Assembly: GCA_018894105.1 (NCBI GenBank)
Contig: CM032128.1
Span: forward strand, 13,497,001 to 13,561,000
Origin: Jacaranda mimosifolia
Lineage: Eukaryota; Streptophyta; Magnoliopsida; Lamiales; Bignoniaceae
DNA length: 64,000 bases
Reading direction: 5' to 3'
Shown here: positions 10,325 through 21,265 of the stretch, in pieces
Layout: each line of letters begins with the position of its first letter
How positions within the stretch are numbered: the first letter of the stretch is position 1
Notes under the pieces: generated by a model
What the model saw: the letters and a program-made list of their open reading frames with translations, nothing else
Told to the model about the DNA's origin: nothing
Database searches by the model: none
Position numbers and translations under genes: made by a program

Positions 10325-12568
10325 TGATGGCTAGAGTAGTATTAGGATCCATAAATCAAAACTTCATAAGCTTGAAATTAACTAAGCTACTTGAGCTCCC
10401 ACGGATCTAGACATGCTACAGATCTAAATTAGGATAAAGAATTACCTATTGCAGCTCAAAATCAAGGAGAAGATCAACTATTTCTCACGAGTCCAGAAAT
10501 TGTCTAGAAGTTGCACAGCGGAAATATGGCAACGATTCCCAAGCTAAACTGCTCCAAAATTCACAAAATTAAATATGGGACACATCCACACATAGTGGAA
10601 GATACTGTGAAAAATTGGAGCCAAAGATCCTTCTGGATTTCTCTAGAAAAATTCACCAACCGGAAGCTGTTGTAGGTGGATCTCCAAAACCAAGCAAGTC
10701 AAGTGCCTTGCCTATATTGATATGATCCACACACCAAGCAATCTTCCAATTTTCCCTCACTAAAAGTTGGAGTTAGAGAGGAGAAAATGAGGTAGAGGAG
10801 ACCGATTTTCAGGTTGGGAAGAAGAAGAAATGCAAAGCTTCAACTCAAGATGCAATGCATGGAGAGATGGATTTTGGAGGGAATGCAAGAATCTAATTCT
10901 CACACATTTCAGCAATTAATTTCGAATTTTGCATGCTCTCTATATCTATATAAATAGGGTGGAAGGTGTGATGCTAGTTGGCATCACACATTCTTCAAGG
11001 TGACTACCCAAGTGGCATGCCAAGTTGGCAAAATTCAAATTCAAGTTTTACTTGAATTTCATGTGCATTTCAATTTCATTTGGAATCTAATTTCAAATTA
11101 ATTAAGATGCTAATTTAAATGAACTCTTCATTTAAATTTTCCCTCCAAAAATTATTCTTCCCACTAATTAAATTAAATACTTTAATTTAATTAATTAACC
11201 TTTGATTTAACTCTTAAATCAAACAAGCTTAAACTCTTAAGCTTTAATTAGTCAACTTAACTCTTTATGTCAACTTGTCCAATTGATGGTCAACACGGTA
11301 CCAAATAATTAACCCATTAATTATTAGTCTAGTTTAAATCTTAAATTACTTGATTAATTTAACACTTAAATTAATCAAACCAAAATTGAACGTTCAATTG
11401 GACCCTTGAAAATTGATCACCCAAGGGTGATTTTTTCCAACACTTGGAAAATTGCTCTACCAATTTTGGAAGCTATTTGGCTTTTGTGTATGACCCAATA
11501 GGTTCTACCATTCATTAGACACGGGCTCACAACTCTTTGTGACTTTTGAATATCTTATATTTATTTTAGTTTAAAACTCTTTTTAAACTAATCGACTCAA
11601 TTCAATTAATCTCATTAATTGAAAAGTACTCAATCTCCACGGTCGATGTCCAACATCAAGCCCATGGAGCCCAACTAATTGGCCAAAATGAATGTTCTGA
11701 AGAACCATCATAGCTTCACACGTACCATGCAAATACGATCATTTCGTCTCATATCTCCCGAAAAAGGCGTAGGGCAAGATATTTGCCAGCTCCCTAATAG
11801 CCTCGATGCTATGTCTCTATTTTTAATGTTCGATTCCCTTGTGTGACCTGACCTTTGGAAAACTCCTTTTCCAAGTTGTCACACCACCTTGCGCAAGAAT
11901 TTCTTGAAATTGATCATTATAGAAAACATAGGAGATACACTCGCCCTTCACAAAAGCGATAGTCGAATTCCATCTTAGATCTCACAAACCTCCATGCCAA
12001 GTAGCTCATACCCAAACTCAACCCAAAAGACCCACTAAGTGGTAAAGGAAGAGTCAAAGCATGAGCACAGGACATAAGATTACCGTGGATCCTCAGGTCA
12101 AATGACTAATAATATGCACTAGCATAAGTGAGAGAATTGATCACTACCGACTTGCCACTATGGCTATCTAGTGGATTCTCCGAAGGGTCTTCAGTGTCTT
12201 GTTCTCTAACAAGCATCTATTAACATGCACCCATATCTCATACAAATTGCTCATGGAATGGAGCAATATCCAACTCTTAGATTTATGTACCGTTAGTGCA
12301 AGTTTATTCGGATCTCAAATGCCCCGTCTCATAAGATCTTATGACTTGGAAGATTTAAGATCAAAATCGTGTAAGACTTATTCCATGGTCTCTGAACCAA
12401 GTCCCATAGTCATGTGTGATCTAAGGGCTTCATTCAAATGCAAGTGAAGTAATATAAAGCATAAGATGAAGGTGGTCATATAAAGAATATCATTCAATTA
12501 AGATTGTTTTACAAGGAAATAGCTTTTATAAGGCCAATCCTATTGGCTTGCTGAGCACTATTCCAACA
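10325..12568 (-). repeat. 3' LTR of inner copia element
   Basis: A 2244-bp LTR. On the minus strand it starts TGTTGGAATAGTGCTCAGC at 12568 and ends ...AGCCATCA at 10325. It pairs with 18175-20415. A TATA box on the minus strand lies near 10,940-10,960. The polypurine tract AAGTGGGAGAT adjoins it at 12569-12580. By eye about one base in eight differs from the partner over the first 190 bp. Confidence 0.92.
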
Positions 12569-13136
12569 ATCTCCCACTTACCCTAAAGCCAATTCCTATG
12601 GCTTTGAGACCCATCTTCTCAAGATGTTCTTCAAAGACCTTTTTTTTTTAAGGGGTTTAGATAGTGATTCTGCTAAATTCTCTTCTAAGGCAACATGGTC
12701 CACTCAGTTGTTGCCTCTATTAATTAAGATCATATATCAAATGATAACTCATATACCGTGTTTGGATCACTGATGAGATCTTGACTCAAGTCCGAAATTA
12801 TCTTCCAAAGATAATTGTGGACTCATGCACGTTAGGCACTACATTCAACTCTTGGATGAAGTTTTTCATCCAAACACCTTCTTTTGTGGTTTTCAAAACC
12901 ACAATTATTTCACCTCAGTAGTTGTCATGGTCGTGGTATCTTGTTTGGAACTCTTCCAACTCACTGCACTGCCATTAAGGCAAAATATAAATCCAGAAGT
13001 GGATTTAAGGTCATCTATATCGGATTGGAAACTTGAATCTGAAAACCCTTCGAGTTTCAATTCTTCATTATCATATACCAAAGACAAATCCTTAGTCATT
13101 CTCAAGTACTCAAGGATTGCTTTAACGGCTATCTAA
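12569..13136 (-). pseudogene. Decayed copia RNase H (inner element)
   Basis: RNase H domain and 3' end of pol. The minus-strand open stretch at 13105-12905 carries GFSDSSFQSDIDDLKSTSGF and SAVSWKSSKQDT, the signature of plant copia RNase H, followed by a broken TTE-V-K where the family has TEAEY. The sequence then runs to the polypurine tract at 12569-12580. Stops on both sides make it a remnant. Confidence 0.85.
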
Positions 13137-13990
13137 TGACTCTCACTGGATTGGATTGGAAACTACTCATAACACTTAACGAGTATGCCACATCCAGTCT
13201 TGTACATTGAACTGCATATATTATGCTCCCAATGGTGGAGGCATAAGGTATGTGTGACATACTTTATCTTCTGTTGTCAGTTTTGGGGGCCAGAGACTTG
13301 GAGAAATGAATGCTATGTCCTATGGGGAAAAATCCCTTCTTGGATTCTTTCATACTAAACCTCTTTAGTATCTTATCAATGTACGGGATTTGGGAAAGCC
13401 CCAGCATCCTCTCGATCTATCTCTATAGAAACGTATTTCGAATACGTATGATGTTTTCTCCCAAATCCTTCATGGATAATTGTGTAGATAACTATGCTTT
13501 AGTACACACTAACATTCCTACCTCATTCCCAATAAGAAGGATGTCATCGACATACAGTACAATAAACTGTATACTACTCCCATTAGCCTTCTTGTACACA
13601 CATAGTTCATACACATTTTTTGACAAAGCCAAATGATTTGACCATTTTGTCAAAATATATGTTCCAACTTCGAACGCTTGTTTGAGTCCATAAATGGATC
13701 TCTAGAGTTTGTAAACCTTTTGCTCACCCCCCTTGGATGTAAAACCTTGTGGTTGCTCTATATAGATTTCTTCTTCAATGTCACCATTGAGAAAAGGAGT
13801 TTTCACCTCCATTTGCCATATCTCATAGTCATAATATGCGGCTATAGCAAGTTGAATCCCAATAGACTTAGGCATTTCGACTGGTGAAAAGGTTTCCTTG
13901 AAATAGATACCGAGTCTTTGAGTATAACCCTTTGTCACTAGTCGCACCTTAAAAGTCGCTACTTCTCCATCTACTCCAAGCTTTTGCCTA
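13137..13990 (-). pseudogene. Decayed copia reverse transcriptase (inner element)
   Basis: RVT_2 domain on the minus strand. The segment 13947-13702 reads VTKGYTQRLGIYFKETFS...QMEVKTPFLNGDIEEEIYIEQPQGF. The motif-A Asp (family M-D-V-K-T) is replaced by Glu, which should abolish polymerase activity even if the frame were open. The YVDD catalytic box is readable near 13,540-13,560. Then comes the ALSQ/SIYGLK-type downstream region, with a SQIPYIDKILKRFSMKES-like stretch near 13,340-13,410. Multiple frame changes occur. Confidence 0.85.
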
Positions 13991-14432
13991 TAGATCCACT
14001 TGGAACTAACGAGAACTATTCCCTTTAGTGGATCTACTAAAGTCTATACTTTGTTTGAATATATGAAGTCTATTTTGGATTTCATGGCTCCAAGCCAACA
14101 TCCCGAATCTATGTCCAACATAACTCCCTGATAGGTCTTCGAATCACTATTCGATTGGCCCGTATCATGAAGGAATCCGAACTTTTTGAGTTGCTTCTTG
14201 ATTCGGTTTGACCTTTTTAGAGGTTGTGTGCAAAGCTCTTTGATATATTTATATTTTTTTCTACCGCTTGTGGGATTTGATGATCATCTTGAACTTCACC
14301 AAGTTCAACAACAATGCCTTTTTCTATCTTATAGAAATTTCTTTTCTAAAAAAATGGCATTCCTCGAAACAAACACCTTTTGTTCCGAGGGATCATCTAA
14401 GTAATAATAACCCATAGACTCTCTTGGGTATC
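13991..14432 (-). pseudogene. Decayed integrase-RT linker (inner element)
   Basis: Linker between the integrase core and RT of the inner copia element on the minus strand, in shifting frames. It contains the RYPRESMGYYYLDDPSEQKVFVS phrase split over frames near 14,330-14,440 and the FLEKKFL segment. It is colinear with 9,241-9,700 of the outer copy and is not an independent gene. Confidence 0.6.
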
Positions 14433-15068
14433 TCACAAACTTGCACAAGGTGGATCTACTATCCAACTTATCTCATATGGTATTTTGGGCACTGACTTTG
14501 AAGGTACTATACTTAGTAACTTCACCGTCGTGATGAAGACGTATCCTAAAAAGGATATAGGCACATCGAAGAAGCTCAACATAGAACATACCATGTCCAA
14601 CAAAGTATGGTTTCTCATCTTCGCTACTCCATTGTATTGGGGTATGCCGGGTGGAATCCATTGAGAGAGAATCCCATTCTCCTTTAGATAATCCAAGAAT
14701 TCGGTGCTCAAATATTCTCCTCCTCGATCCAATCGAAGAGCTTTAATACTTAGCCCCATTTGCTTTTCCACTTCACTCCTATACACTTTGAACTTTTCAA
14801 AGGCTTCGAACTTGTTCTTCATAAGAAACACGCGTCCCAACCGATTATAGTCATTAGTAAAGGTGATGAAGTAGGAATAGCCTTCTCCCCCACTAACTCT
14901 TAGTGGTTCACAAACATCCGCGTGGATCAAATTCAAGAGACTTGTGGAGCGCTCCGTTTGTCCTACAAAAGGAGCTTTGGTCATTTTTCCCTTTAAACAA
15001 GATTTACAAGTAGGAATATTCTCAATGCCACTAACATTTAGGGCTTTGAGAGCTTCTAACTTTCTCAT
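14433..15068 (-). pseudogene. Copia integrase core (inner element), longest open stretch, catalytic Glu lost
   Basis: A 211-codon open stretch, the best preserved retroelement protein in Region 1. It starts with the pre-integrase segment MRKLEALKALNVSGIENIPT, has the CKSCLKGKM zinc-binding tail, then the rve core: LIHADVC (first Asp), YFITFTNDYNR (family TDDYSR), LRLDRGGEYLS and NGVAKMRNHTLLDMV. In active copia integrases the last motif is G-V-A-E; here the third catalytic residue is Lys, a G-to-A type change. The reading frame shifts about 14,480. Integrase inserts reverse-transcribed DNA into the chromosome; this copy should be inactive. Confidence 0.9.
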
Positions 15069-15560
15069 CCTATGCTTAGAGATATGACCAAGTCTTACAT
15101 GCTAAAGAATGACACCTTCTTGTTTATCTAATTTCCTTACTTTGTTGAAAGTGCATTAGCGATGGTTGACAATCCAATATGTATAATCCTTTGTTAAGTG
15201 TACCACAAGTAATTAAAGAACTCATTCTTTAGTGCCTTCAATCTCCCATTTGATATAGAAGGATCAAATCCTTCACTATCCAAAATAGGAATTTGAAATA
15301 ATGTTCTCAACAATATATGGCACATATTAACAAGGGTTCAACACAATTATCGAGTTCCCTAATCCAACTTATTATACGCCTTCGACTTTGGTCACAACTC
15401 TTGCTCCTTAGCCAAGGCGGTGGATCATATCCACATCACTTAGTTTTACTCTTCTTTCTTATTCTTTGTAACAACTTATAAAGATAAGAACCACATGTGA
15501 TATCATATATCTATGAGGAAGAATTTATCCTTAAATGAACTTCAATAAAGTACATACCCT
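15069..15560 (-). pseudogene. Decayed copia protease region (inner element)
   Basis: Between gag and integrase on the minus strand. A YDITCGSYLY motif near 15,490-15,515 corresponds to the protease active-site region D-T-A-C-G-S, with Asp retained and neighbours altered. It is followed by FFKFLFWIVKDLILLYQMGD-type sequence leading to the integrase N-terminus. Stops are frequent. The same sequence in the outer element is interrupted by the solo LTR. Confidence 0.6.
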
Positions 15561-16260
15561 TCCAAAGGGTTGTAAGGAATTCCTTGCATAATGGCTTCCA
15601 ATGGCCTATCTAGCCAAAGTTGAAACAAATAATGTCGACTATTTCCTCTATAATCTTCTTGACTCCTCCAGATGCCTTTAATTGTTGTTCTCCCTTGGAG
15701 GAAGAACTTTTCTTCATTTTACCTCCCTTTCTAGCATCCCTAGGGCCCACAAACTTGGAGGAGGAAACAAGTATCAAAGGTTTGCCCTTGTCATGGTAGT
15801 CTCCTTCTAAATCAACACTTTGATCAATAGAACTCGGCGAGGATGTGAGGATCAAATCCTCATGGAGATCATTGTCCATCACTACATCCAAGTAGAAAAA
15901 GCTTCTCCATGCCTAATCATCTTTAGACCATAGCTGATGACCCATGACTTCACATCCATCCTTGCTTGTAAAATCTCCTTTAACATCATGAACTTCTCAT
16001 ACCTTGTTTACTTTACAACTCTTGTAAACTTTAACCAAGGTACTATTCATGTGTCTTTGAGACTTTTAAAGTTTATAGATGCCATCATGAGACTATGGGA
16101 TGGAACGATCCTAAACCCAATTCGTGAATTTTGCACGTGTCTTTTGATCTACTTTAATCCCCATAGGATTAGGAGTGCCTTGATGGAGGACATCTATCCG
16201 TTTCTAGGAATGTAGAACGATTTTTTAGGTTAAGTCAATCATGGAAGTTTGGCCCAGTTG
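15561..16260 (-). pseudogene. Decayed copia gag (inner element)
   Basis: Gag remnant on the minus strand. The segment 15891-15610 encodes a Ser/Lys-rich stretch (LVSSSKFVGPRDARKGGKMK, then SSSSKGEQQLKASGGVKK) ending in a broken zinc knuckle CFNFG-stop-IGHWKPLC, in which the second Cys is replaced and a stop precedes the His. Upstream, near 16,200-16,260, there is a P-T-G-P-N-F-H-D-W motif typical of the start of copia Gag. Several stops separate the pieces. Confidence 0.7.
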
Positions 16261-18174
16261 GTTTATTAGTTTCCAAAATAACATTGAGTGGAACATTAAA
16301 CATTCTTGAGATTTCACAAATTTTCAAGGGCGAAAAAGAGAATAAGCATGTGATTGAATTTTGATATTAAAAATATGTTCATAGTCTTTCAAGCATGTTT
16401 TGCTCCCACTATTTTATCAAATTCTTCACCCCTTAGAAGAATTCGGGAAATCATATTTCCTAGTGATAATCAAGATCCTAAGGACTTGTAAGTAGACTCC
16501 CGCTTTGAGTGCCATCCACAAACAATCGAAAGGTAAGCAACACTTGCTTATTGCATCTCATGCAACTCTTGATATATTTTGCCTCACTTTTCATGTAGAC
16601 ACCTCGCTTCGAGTGCATCAACATTACTAAGTGTTAAGTCATACCTACCAATCGAACTTTGATTCGAGATGGCTCCATGTCATCCCACGCTTCGAGTGCC
16701 AATGCATGGAGGTTCTCAAATCAAAGGTGCATCATATGTAAAGTATATGCTCACAGCTTTCCTCCTGAGTGCGACCCCAGCTTCGAGTGCCATCACACAA
16801 ATCAAGTAGCGTCGCCATGGCGTATACTATTGGTAAAAGGCTTGGATTAATTAAAACTCTTTTAATTTGTATCCATTTCTATTTAATATTTGAAAAGCAC
16901 TTAGACATTCTAAATAGAGGGTTTTTGCTTGCAAAGATCCCATCATTTTATCTTCTTACTTAGGTTTTCTATATCCTAAACATGTAACTCATACATCAAT
17001 AGGATATAGAAAGCATAAATAAGAAATGCACCTAGCATGCTCTTAGGGTGGGATGACCATGAGCCTAACCAAGTAGTGCACTTAGAGCCATAAGTGCACC
17101 ACCTAGTTGATTTTAGGTGGGTTAATTAAATCTAGCTATTACATGATTGTATCCTATATATTCATGGGTCTTCAAAAGTCTTCATGCCTCCAAGGTCTCC
17201 TTTGCTCCATGTGACATTTACATGAGAAAAAAATCCTTACTCCTAGTGATTCTACTCTCATAACATTTACAAGGTAGAAATAAAGAGGTATGGAAGCCCC
17301 AATTTAATACAACCCATTTCAACAGTTTGAAACAAATAAAATCAATATTAAAGGCTCATAATCATCCCCATTCATTCATCACTCATTCAATAATTAAACG
17401 AACAATAAATAAATCTAGAATTAACAATTAATTCTAAAAATTAAATGCTTATCTCATAAACAAATAATTAGGCAAGCATAACACTTATGCAACTATTGGA
17501 GATAAACTTTAACAAGATTTAAGGAGCTTGAAAAATATAAAACATTATATTGAGAACTTACACAACACTTGTGCATCCATAACATATGATTTAACATCAT
17601 TTCTAGTCACCAAAGATGCCCAAAAATTGCACAAAAACTCGCCTAACCCATGACTGGGCGCTGCTGGCCGAGGCAAGCACACGGCTAGGCAGTAAGTCTT
17701 TGTTACAGCCGTGCCAATGTGCACCAAAGCCGGCAGCAACCCCTGTTTTGGGTCAAAGGCAAGTTAGGCCATTTTCAGCTCAACTTTTGTGCACCAAAAA
17801 TGCTAGAACTCATTCTAAATATTAAATCACACATTATGGACCAATTTCTAAATCTAAAACACATTTAAAACTGGAAATTTAAGTACTCAATCAAGCTTCA
17901 AAAAATCAAGTTCAAGTAAGAATCGTATTCTTCAAAAAATCTTCAACAAAACTCCAATCAAATTGGATCCAAAAATGACCAAAACTTTTTTGATCAAAAG
18001 ACAACATGCTATATCAACATATAACACCAATAAATGCTAAATCAACATTCAACATTTATCTCTATGAATTAAAACATACTAAAACATGAATCAACACTTA
18101 AATCACATAATACCATGCTATCTATTCATCAAGCAATAGAGCCACAAGCATCATCATCCAAACACTCCAATCCA
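16261..18174 (-). other. Leader region of inner copia element with degenerate primer site
   Basis: An AT-rich leader colinear, in inverted orientation, with 4058-5989 of the outer element. The primer binding site next to the 5' LTR (minus strand from 18174 downward) reads TGGATTGGAGTG, a damaged version of TGGTATCGGAGTC. A GC-richer stretch at about 17,640-17,760 holds small open frames on both strands, but nothing identifies them as genes. Confidence 0.6.
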
Positions 18175-20415
18175 TGGTCTGGATAAATTATTTGGTGACA
18201 TAAATCAAAACTTCATCAGCTTGAAATTAACTAAGCTACTCAAGCTCCCAAGGATCTAGACATGCTATAGATCTGGATTAGGATGAAGAATTACCTCTTG
18301 TAGCTCAAAATCAAGGAGAAGATCAATTATCTCTCACGAGTCTAGAAACTATCTAGAACTACCATAGTGGAAAGACGGCAATGATTGCCCAGGCTAAAAT
18401 GCTCCAAAATTCACAACATTAAATCTGGAATACCTCCACATACCAGGGAAGCTACTTTAAAATTTTGAGCCAAAAATCCCTCTGGATCGCGCCAGAAAAA
18501 TTCACCAACTGGAAGCTGCTGCAGGTGGATCTCTTAAACCAAGCAAGTCAAGTGTCTTGCCTCTATTGATATGATCCACACACCAAACAATCTTCCAATT
18601 TCCCCTCACTAGAAGCTGGAATTAGAGAGGGGAAAATGAGGTAGAGGAGGCTGATTTTCAAGTTGGGAAGAAAAAGAAATGCAAAGCTTCAACTCATGAT
18701 GCAATGCATGGAGAGAGAGATTTTGGAAGGAATGCAATAATCTAATTCTCACACTTTTTAGCAATTAATTTTGAATTTTGCATGCTCTCTATATCTATAT
18801 ATAGAGGGTGGAAGGTATGATGCTAGTTGACATTACACCTTCCTCAAGGTGACTGCCCAAGTGGCATGCCAAGTTGGCAAAATTCAAATTCAAGTCTTAC
18901 TTGAATTTCATGTGCATTTCAATTTCATTTGGAATCTAATTCCAAATTAATTAAGATGCTAATTTAAATGAGCACTTCATTAAAACCATTTCCCCAAAAA
19001 GTATTCTTCCCATTAATTAAATTAAACACTTTAATTTAATTAATTAACCTTTGGTTTAACTCTTAAATCAAACAAGCTTAACTCTTAAGCTTTAATTAGT
19101 CAACTTAACTCTTTAAGTCAACTTGTCCAATTGATTGTTAACATGGTATCAAATAATTAACTCCTTAATTATTGGTCTAATTTAACTCTTAAATTATTTG
19201 ATTAATTTAACACCTAAATTAATCAAACCAAAATTGACAATTAGATTGGACCCTTGAAAATCGATCACCTAAGGGTGATTTTTTCCAACACTTGAAAATT
19301 GCTCTACCAATTTTGGAAGCTACTTGGCTTTTGTGTGTGACCCAATAGGTTCTACCATTTATTGGACATGGGCTCACAACTCTTTGTGACTTTTGAATAT
19401 CTTATATTTATTTTAGTTTAAAACTCCTTTTAAACTAAACGACTCAACTCAATTAATCTCATTAATTGAATAGTACCCAATCTCCATGGTCGATGTCCAA
19501 CCTCAAGCCCATGGAGCCCAACTAATTGGCTGAAATGAATATTCTGGAGAACCATCATAGCTTCACGCGTACCATGCAAATACGGTCCTTCCGTCTCCTA
19601 TCTCCCAAAAGAGGCCTAGGGCAAGATATTTTCTGGCCCCTTAATAGCCTCGATGCTGTGTCTCTATTCTTATTATTCGATTCCCTTGTGTGATCTCACC
19701 TTTGGAAAACTCCTTCTCCAAATTGTCACACCACCTTGTGCAAGGATTTCTTGGAATCGATCATTATAGAACACATAGGAGATGCACTCGCCCTTCACAA
19801 AATCGAGAGTCGGATTCCATCTTGGATCTCACAAACCTCTATGCCAAGTAGCTCATACCCAACCTCAACTCGAAAGACCCACTAAGTGGTAAAGGAAAAG
19901 TCAAAGCATGAGGACCGGACATAAGATTACCATGAATCCTCAGGTCAGAGGACTAATAATATGCACTAGCGTAAGCGGGAGAATTGATCACTACCGACTT
20001 ACCACTACGGCTATCTAGTGGATTCTTCGGAGGGTCTTCAGCACCTTATTCTCTAACAAGCACCCACTAACATGCACCCGTATCTCATACAGAATGCTCA
20101 CAGAATGGAGCAATATCCAACTCTTAGATTTATGCATCGTTAGTGCAAGTCTATCCGAATCTCAGATCCACCATCTCATAAGATCCTATAACTTGGAAGA
20201 TTTAAGATCACTACCGTGTAAGACTTATTCCATGGTCACCGAACCAAGTCCCGTAGTCATGTGTGATCTAAGGGCTTTATCCCAATGCAAGTGAAGTAAC
20301 ATAAAGCATAAGATAAAAGTAGTCATATAAAGAATATCATTTAATCAAGATTATTTTACAAAGAAATAGCTTTTACAAGGCCAATTCTATTGGTTTGCCG
20401 AGCACTATTCTAGTA
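18175..20415 (-). repeat. 5' LTR of inner copia element
   Basis: A 2241-bp partner of 10325-12568. On the minus strand it starts at 20415 as TACTAGAATAG (TGTTGGAATAG mutated) and ends near 18175. A TATA-like segment lies at about 18,790-18,805 (minus). The start is assigned by alignment to the 3' LTR and by the ATAGA duplication that follows at 20416-20420. Confidence 0.9.
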
Positions 20416-21249
20416 ATAGATAGATCAAAGAGGATGTTGGTGCTTTCCCAAACACCATACATTCACAAGATACTAAAGAAGGTTTAATATGAAAGAATCC
20501 GAAAAGGATTCCTTCCCATGGGACATGGTCTTCATCTCTCCAATTTTATAGGCGCTAAGACTAAAGACGAGAAAGAAAAAATATCCCACCTACCTTATGC
20601 ATCCGTCATTGGGAACATAATGTATGTCGTTAAATGTACTAGGTCGGATGTAGCACACGCTCTAAGCATTACGAGCTATTTTCAATTCGACCGTAATGAA
20701 TGTCACTAGCAAGCCGTAAAAGCAATCCTAAAGTACTTAAGAAAAACTAAAGATTTGTTTTTGTATATGGCAATGGGGAATCAAAACTTTAAGGGTTTTG
20801 GGAATCTAGTTTCCAATTCGATGAAGATGACCTCAAATCCATCTTAGGATTTATATTTGGCGGCACAGTAAGTTGGAAGAGTTTCAAATAAGATACCATG
20901 AACAATTCTACCACTAATGTAGAATATATTGCGGCTTCAGAAACCACAAAGGAGCTTGTTTGGATAAAAAAAAAACCTCATCCAAGAATTAGATGCAGTG
21001 CCTAGCGTGCAAGAACCCATGGTCATCTTTTGAAGATAACTTAGGACTAGAGCTAAGATCTCATCAGCGATCCAAGATATTTTGAGACATTATCATTTGA
21101 CCGGGAAACCATTAATAGAGGTAACATCCAAGTGGAGAGAGTAGCCTTAGAAGAGAATATAGCAGATTCATTGAGTAAACCCTTAATGCAAAAGGTCTTT
21201 CAAGGGCATCTTGAGAACGTAGGCCTAAAGACTATAGGGAATTAGCTTT
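20416..21249 (+). pseudogene. Decayed copia RT C-terminus and RNase H (outer element)
   Basis: Continuation of the outer copia pol after the inner insertion. DRSKRMLVLSQTPYIHKIL leads into a frameshift, then the open stretch 20518-20709 (ISHLPYASVIGNIMYVVKCT, RSDVAHALSITSYFQ), the conserved region just before RNase H in Tork/Angela-type elements. RNase H follows with FDEDDLKSILGF, VSWKSFK, VEYIAASETTKELVW (20,820-20,970) and a degraded C-terminus. In-frame stops occur at several places. Confidence 0.85.
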
Positions 21250-21265
21250 AGAACAAGTGGGAGAT
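21250..21265 (+). other. Polypurine tract of outer copia element
   Basis: A purine-rich AACAAGTGGGAGAT lies directly upstream of the 3' LTR start at 21266. It is the expected plus-strand primer of LTR retrotransposons and supports the LTR boundary and orientation. Confidence 0.85.

Larger units (their letters stand above)
10325..20415 (-). mobile_element. Inner Ty1/copia retrotransposon, full length, inverted inside the outer copia
   Basis: A second copia element of the same LTR family lies in the reverse orientation. LTRs are at 10325-12568 (3' LTR) and 18175-20415 (5' LTR). The 5-bp target duplication ATAGA is perfect (10320-10324 and 20416-20420). The interior (12569-18174) carries gag, protease, integrase, RT and RNase H in order on the minus strand. 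Total length is 10,091 bp, close to the reconstructed size of the outer element. The LTRs share the TGTTGGAATAG start with the outer element but have a different R/U5 half, so the two are related subfamilies rather than identical copies. It is non-functional: integrase, RT and gag all have substitutions at key residues. Confidence 0.92.

Noticed and set aside
12199..12447. ORF repeated at 12199-12447 and 20094-20294 with similar proteins
   Set aside because: The similarity is that of two LTR copies read on the wrong strand; it is not a gene family.
17616..17825. GC-richer ORF pair near 17.6 kb
   Set aside because: It sits in the non-coding leader of the inner copia element; the corresponding outer region (about 4.5 kb) has no open frame in this sense.
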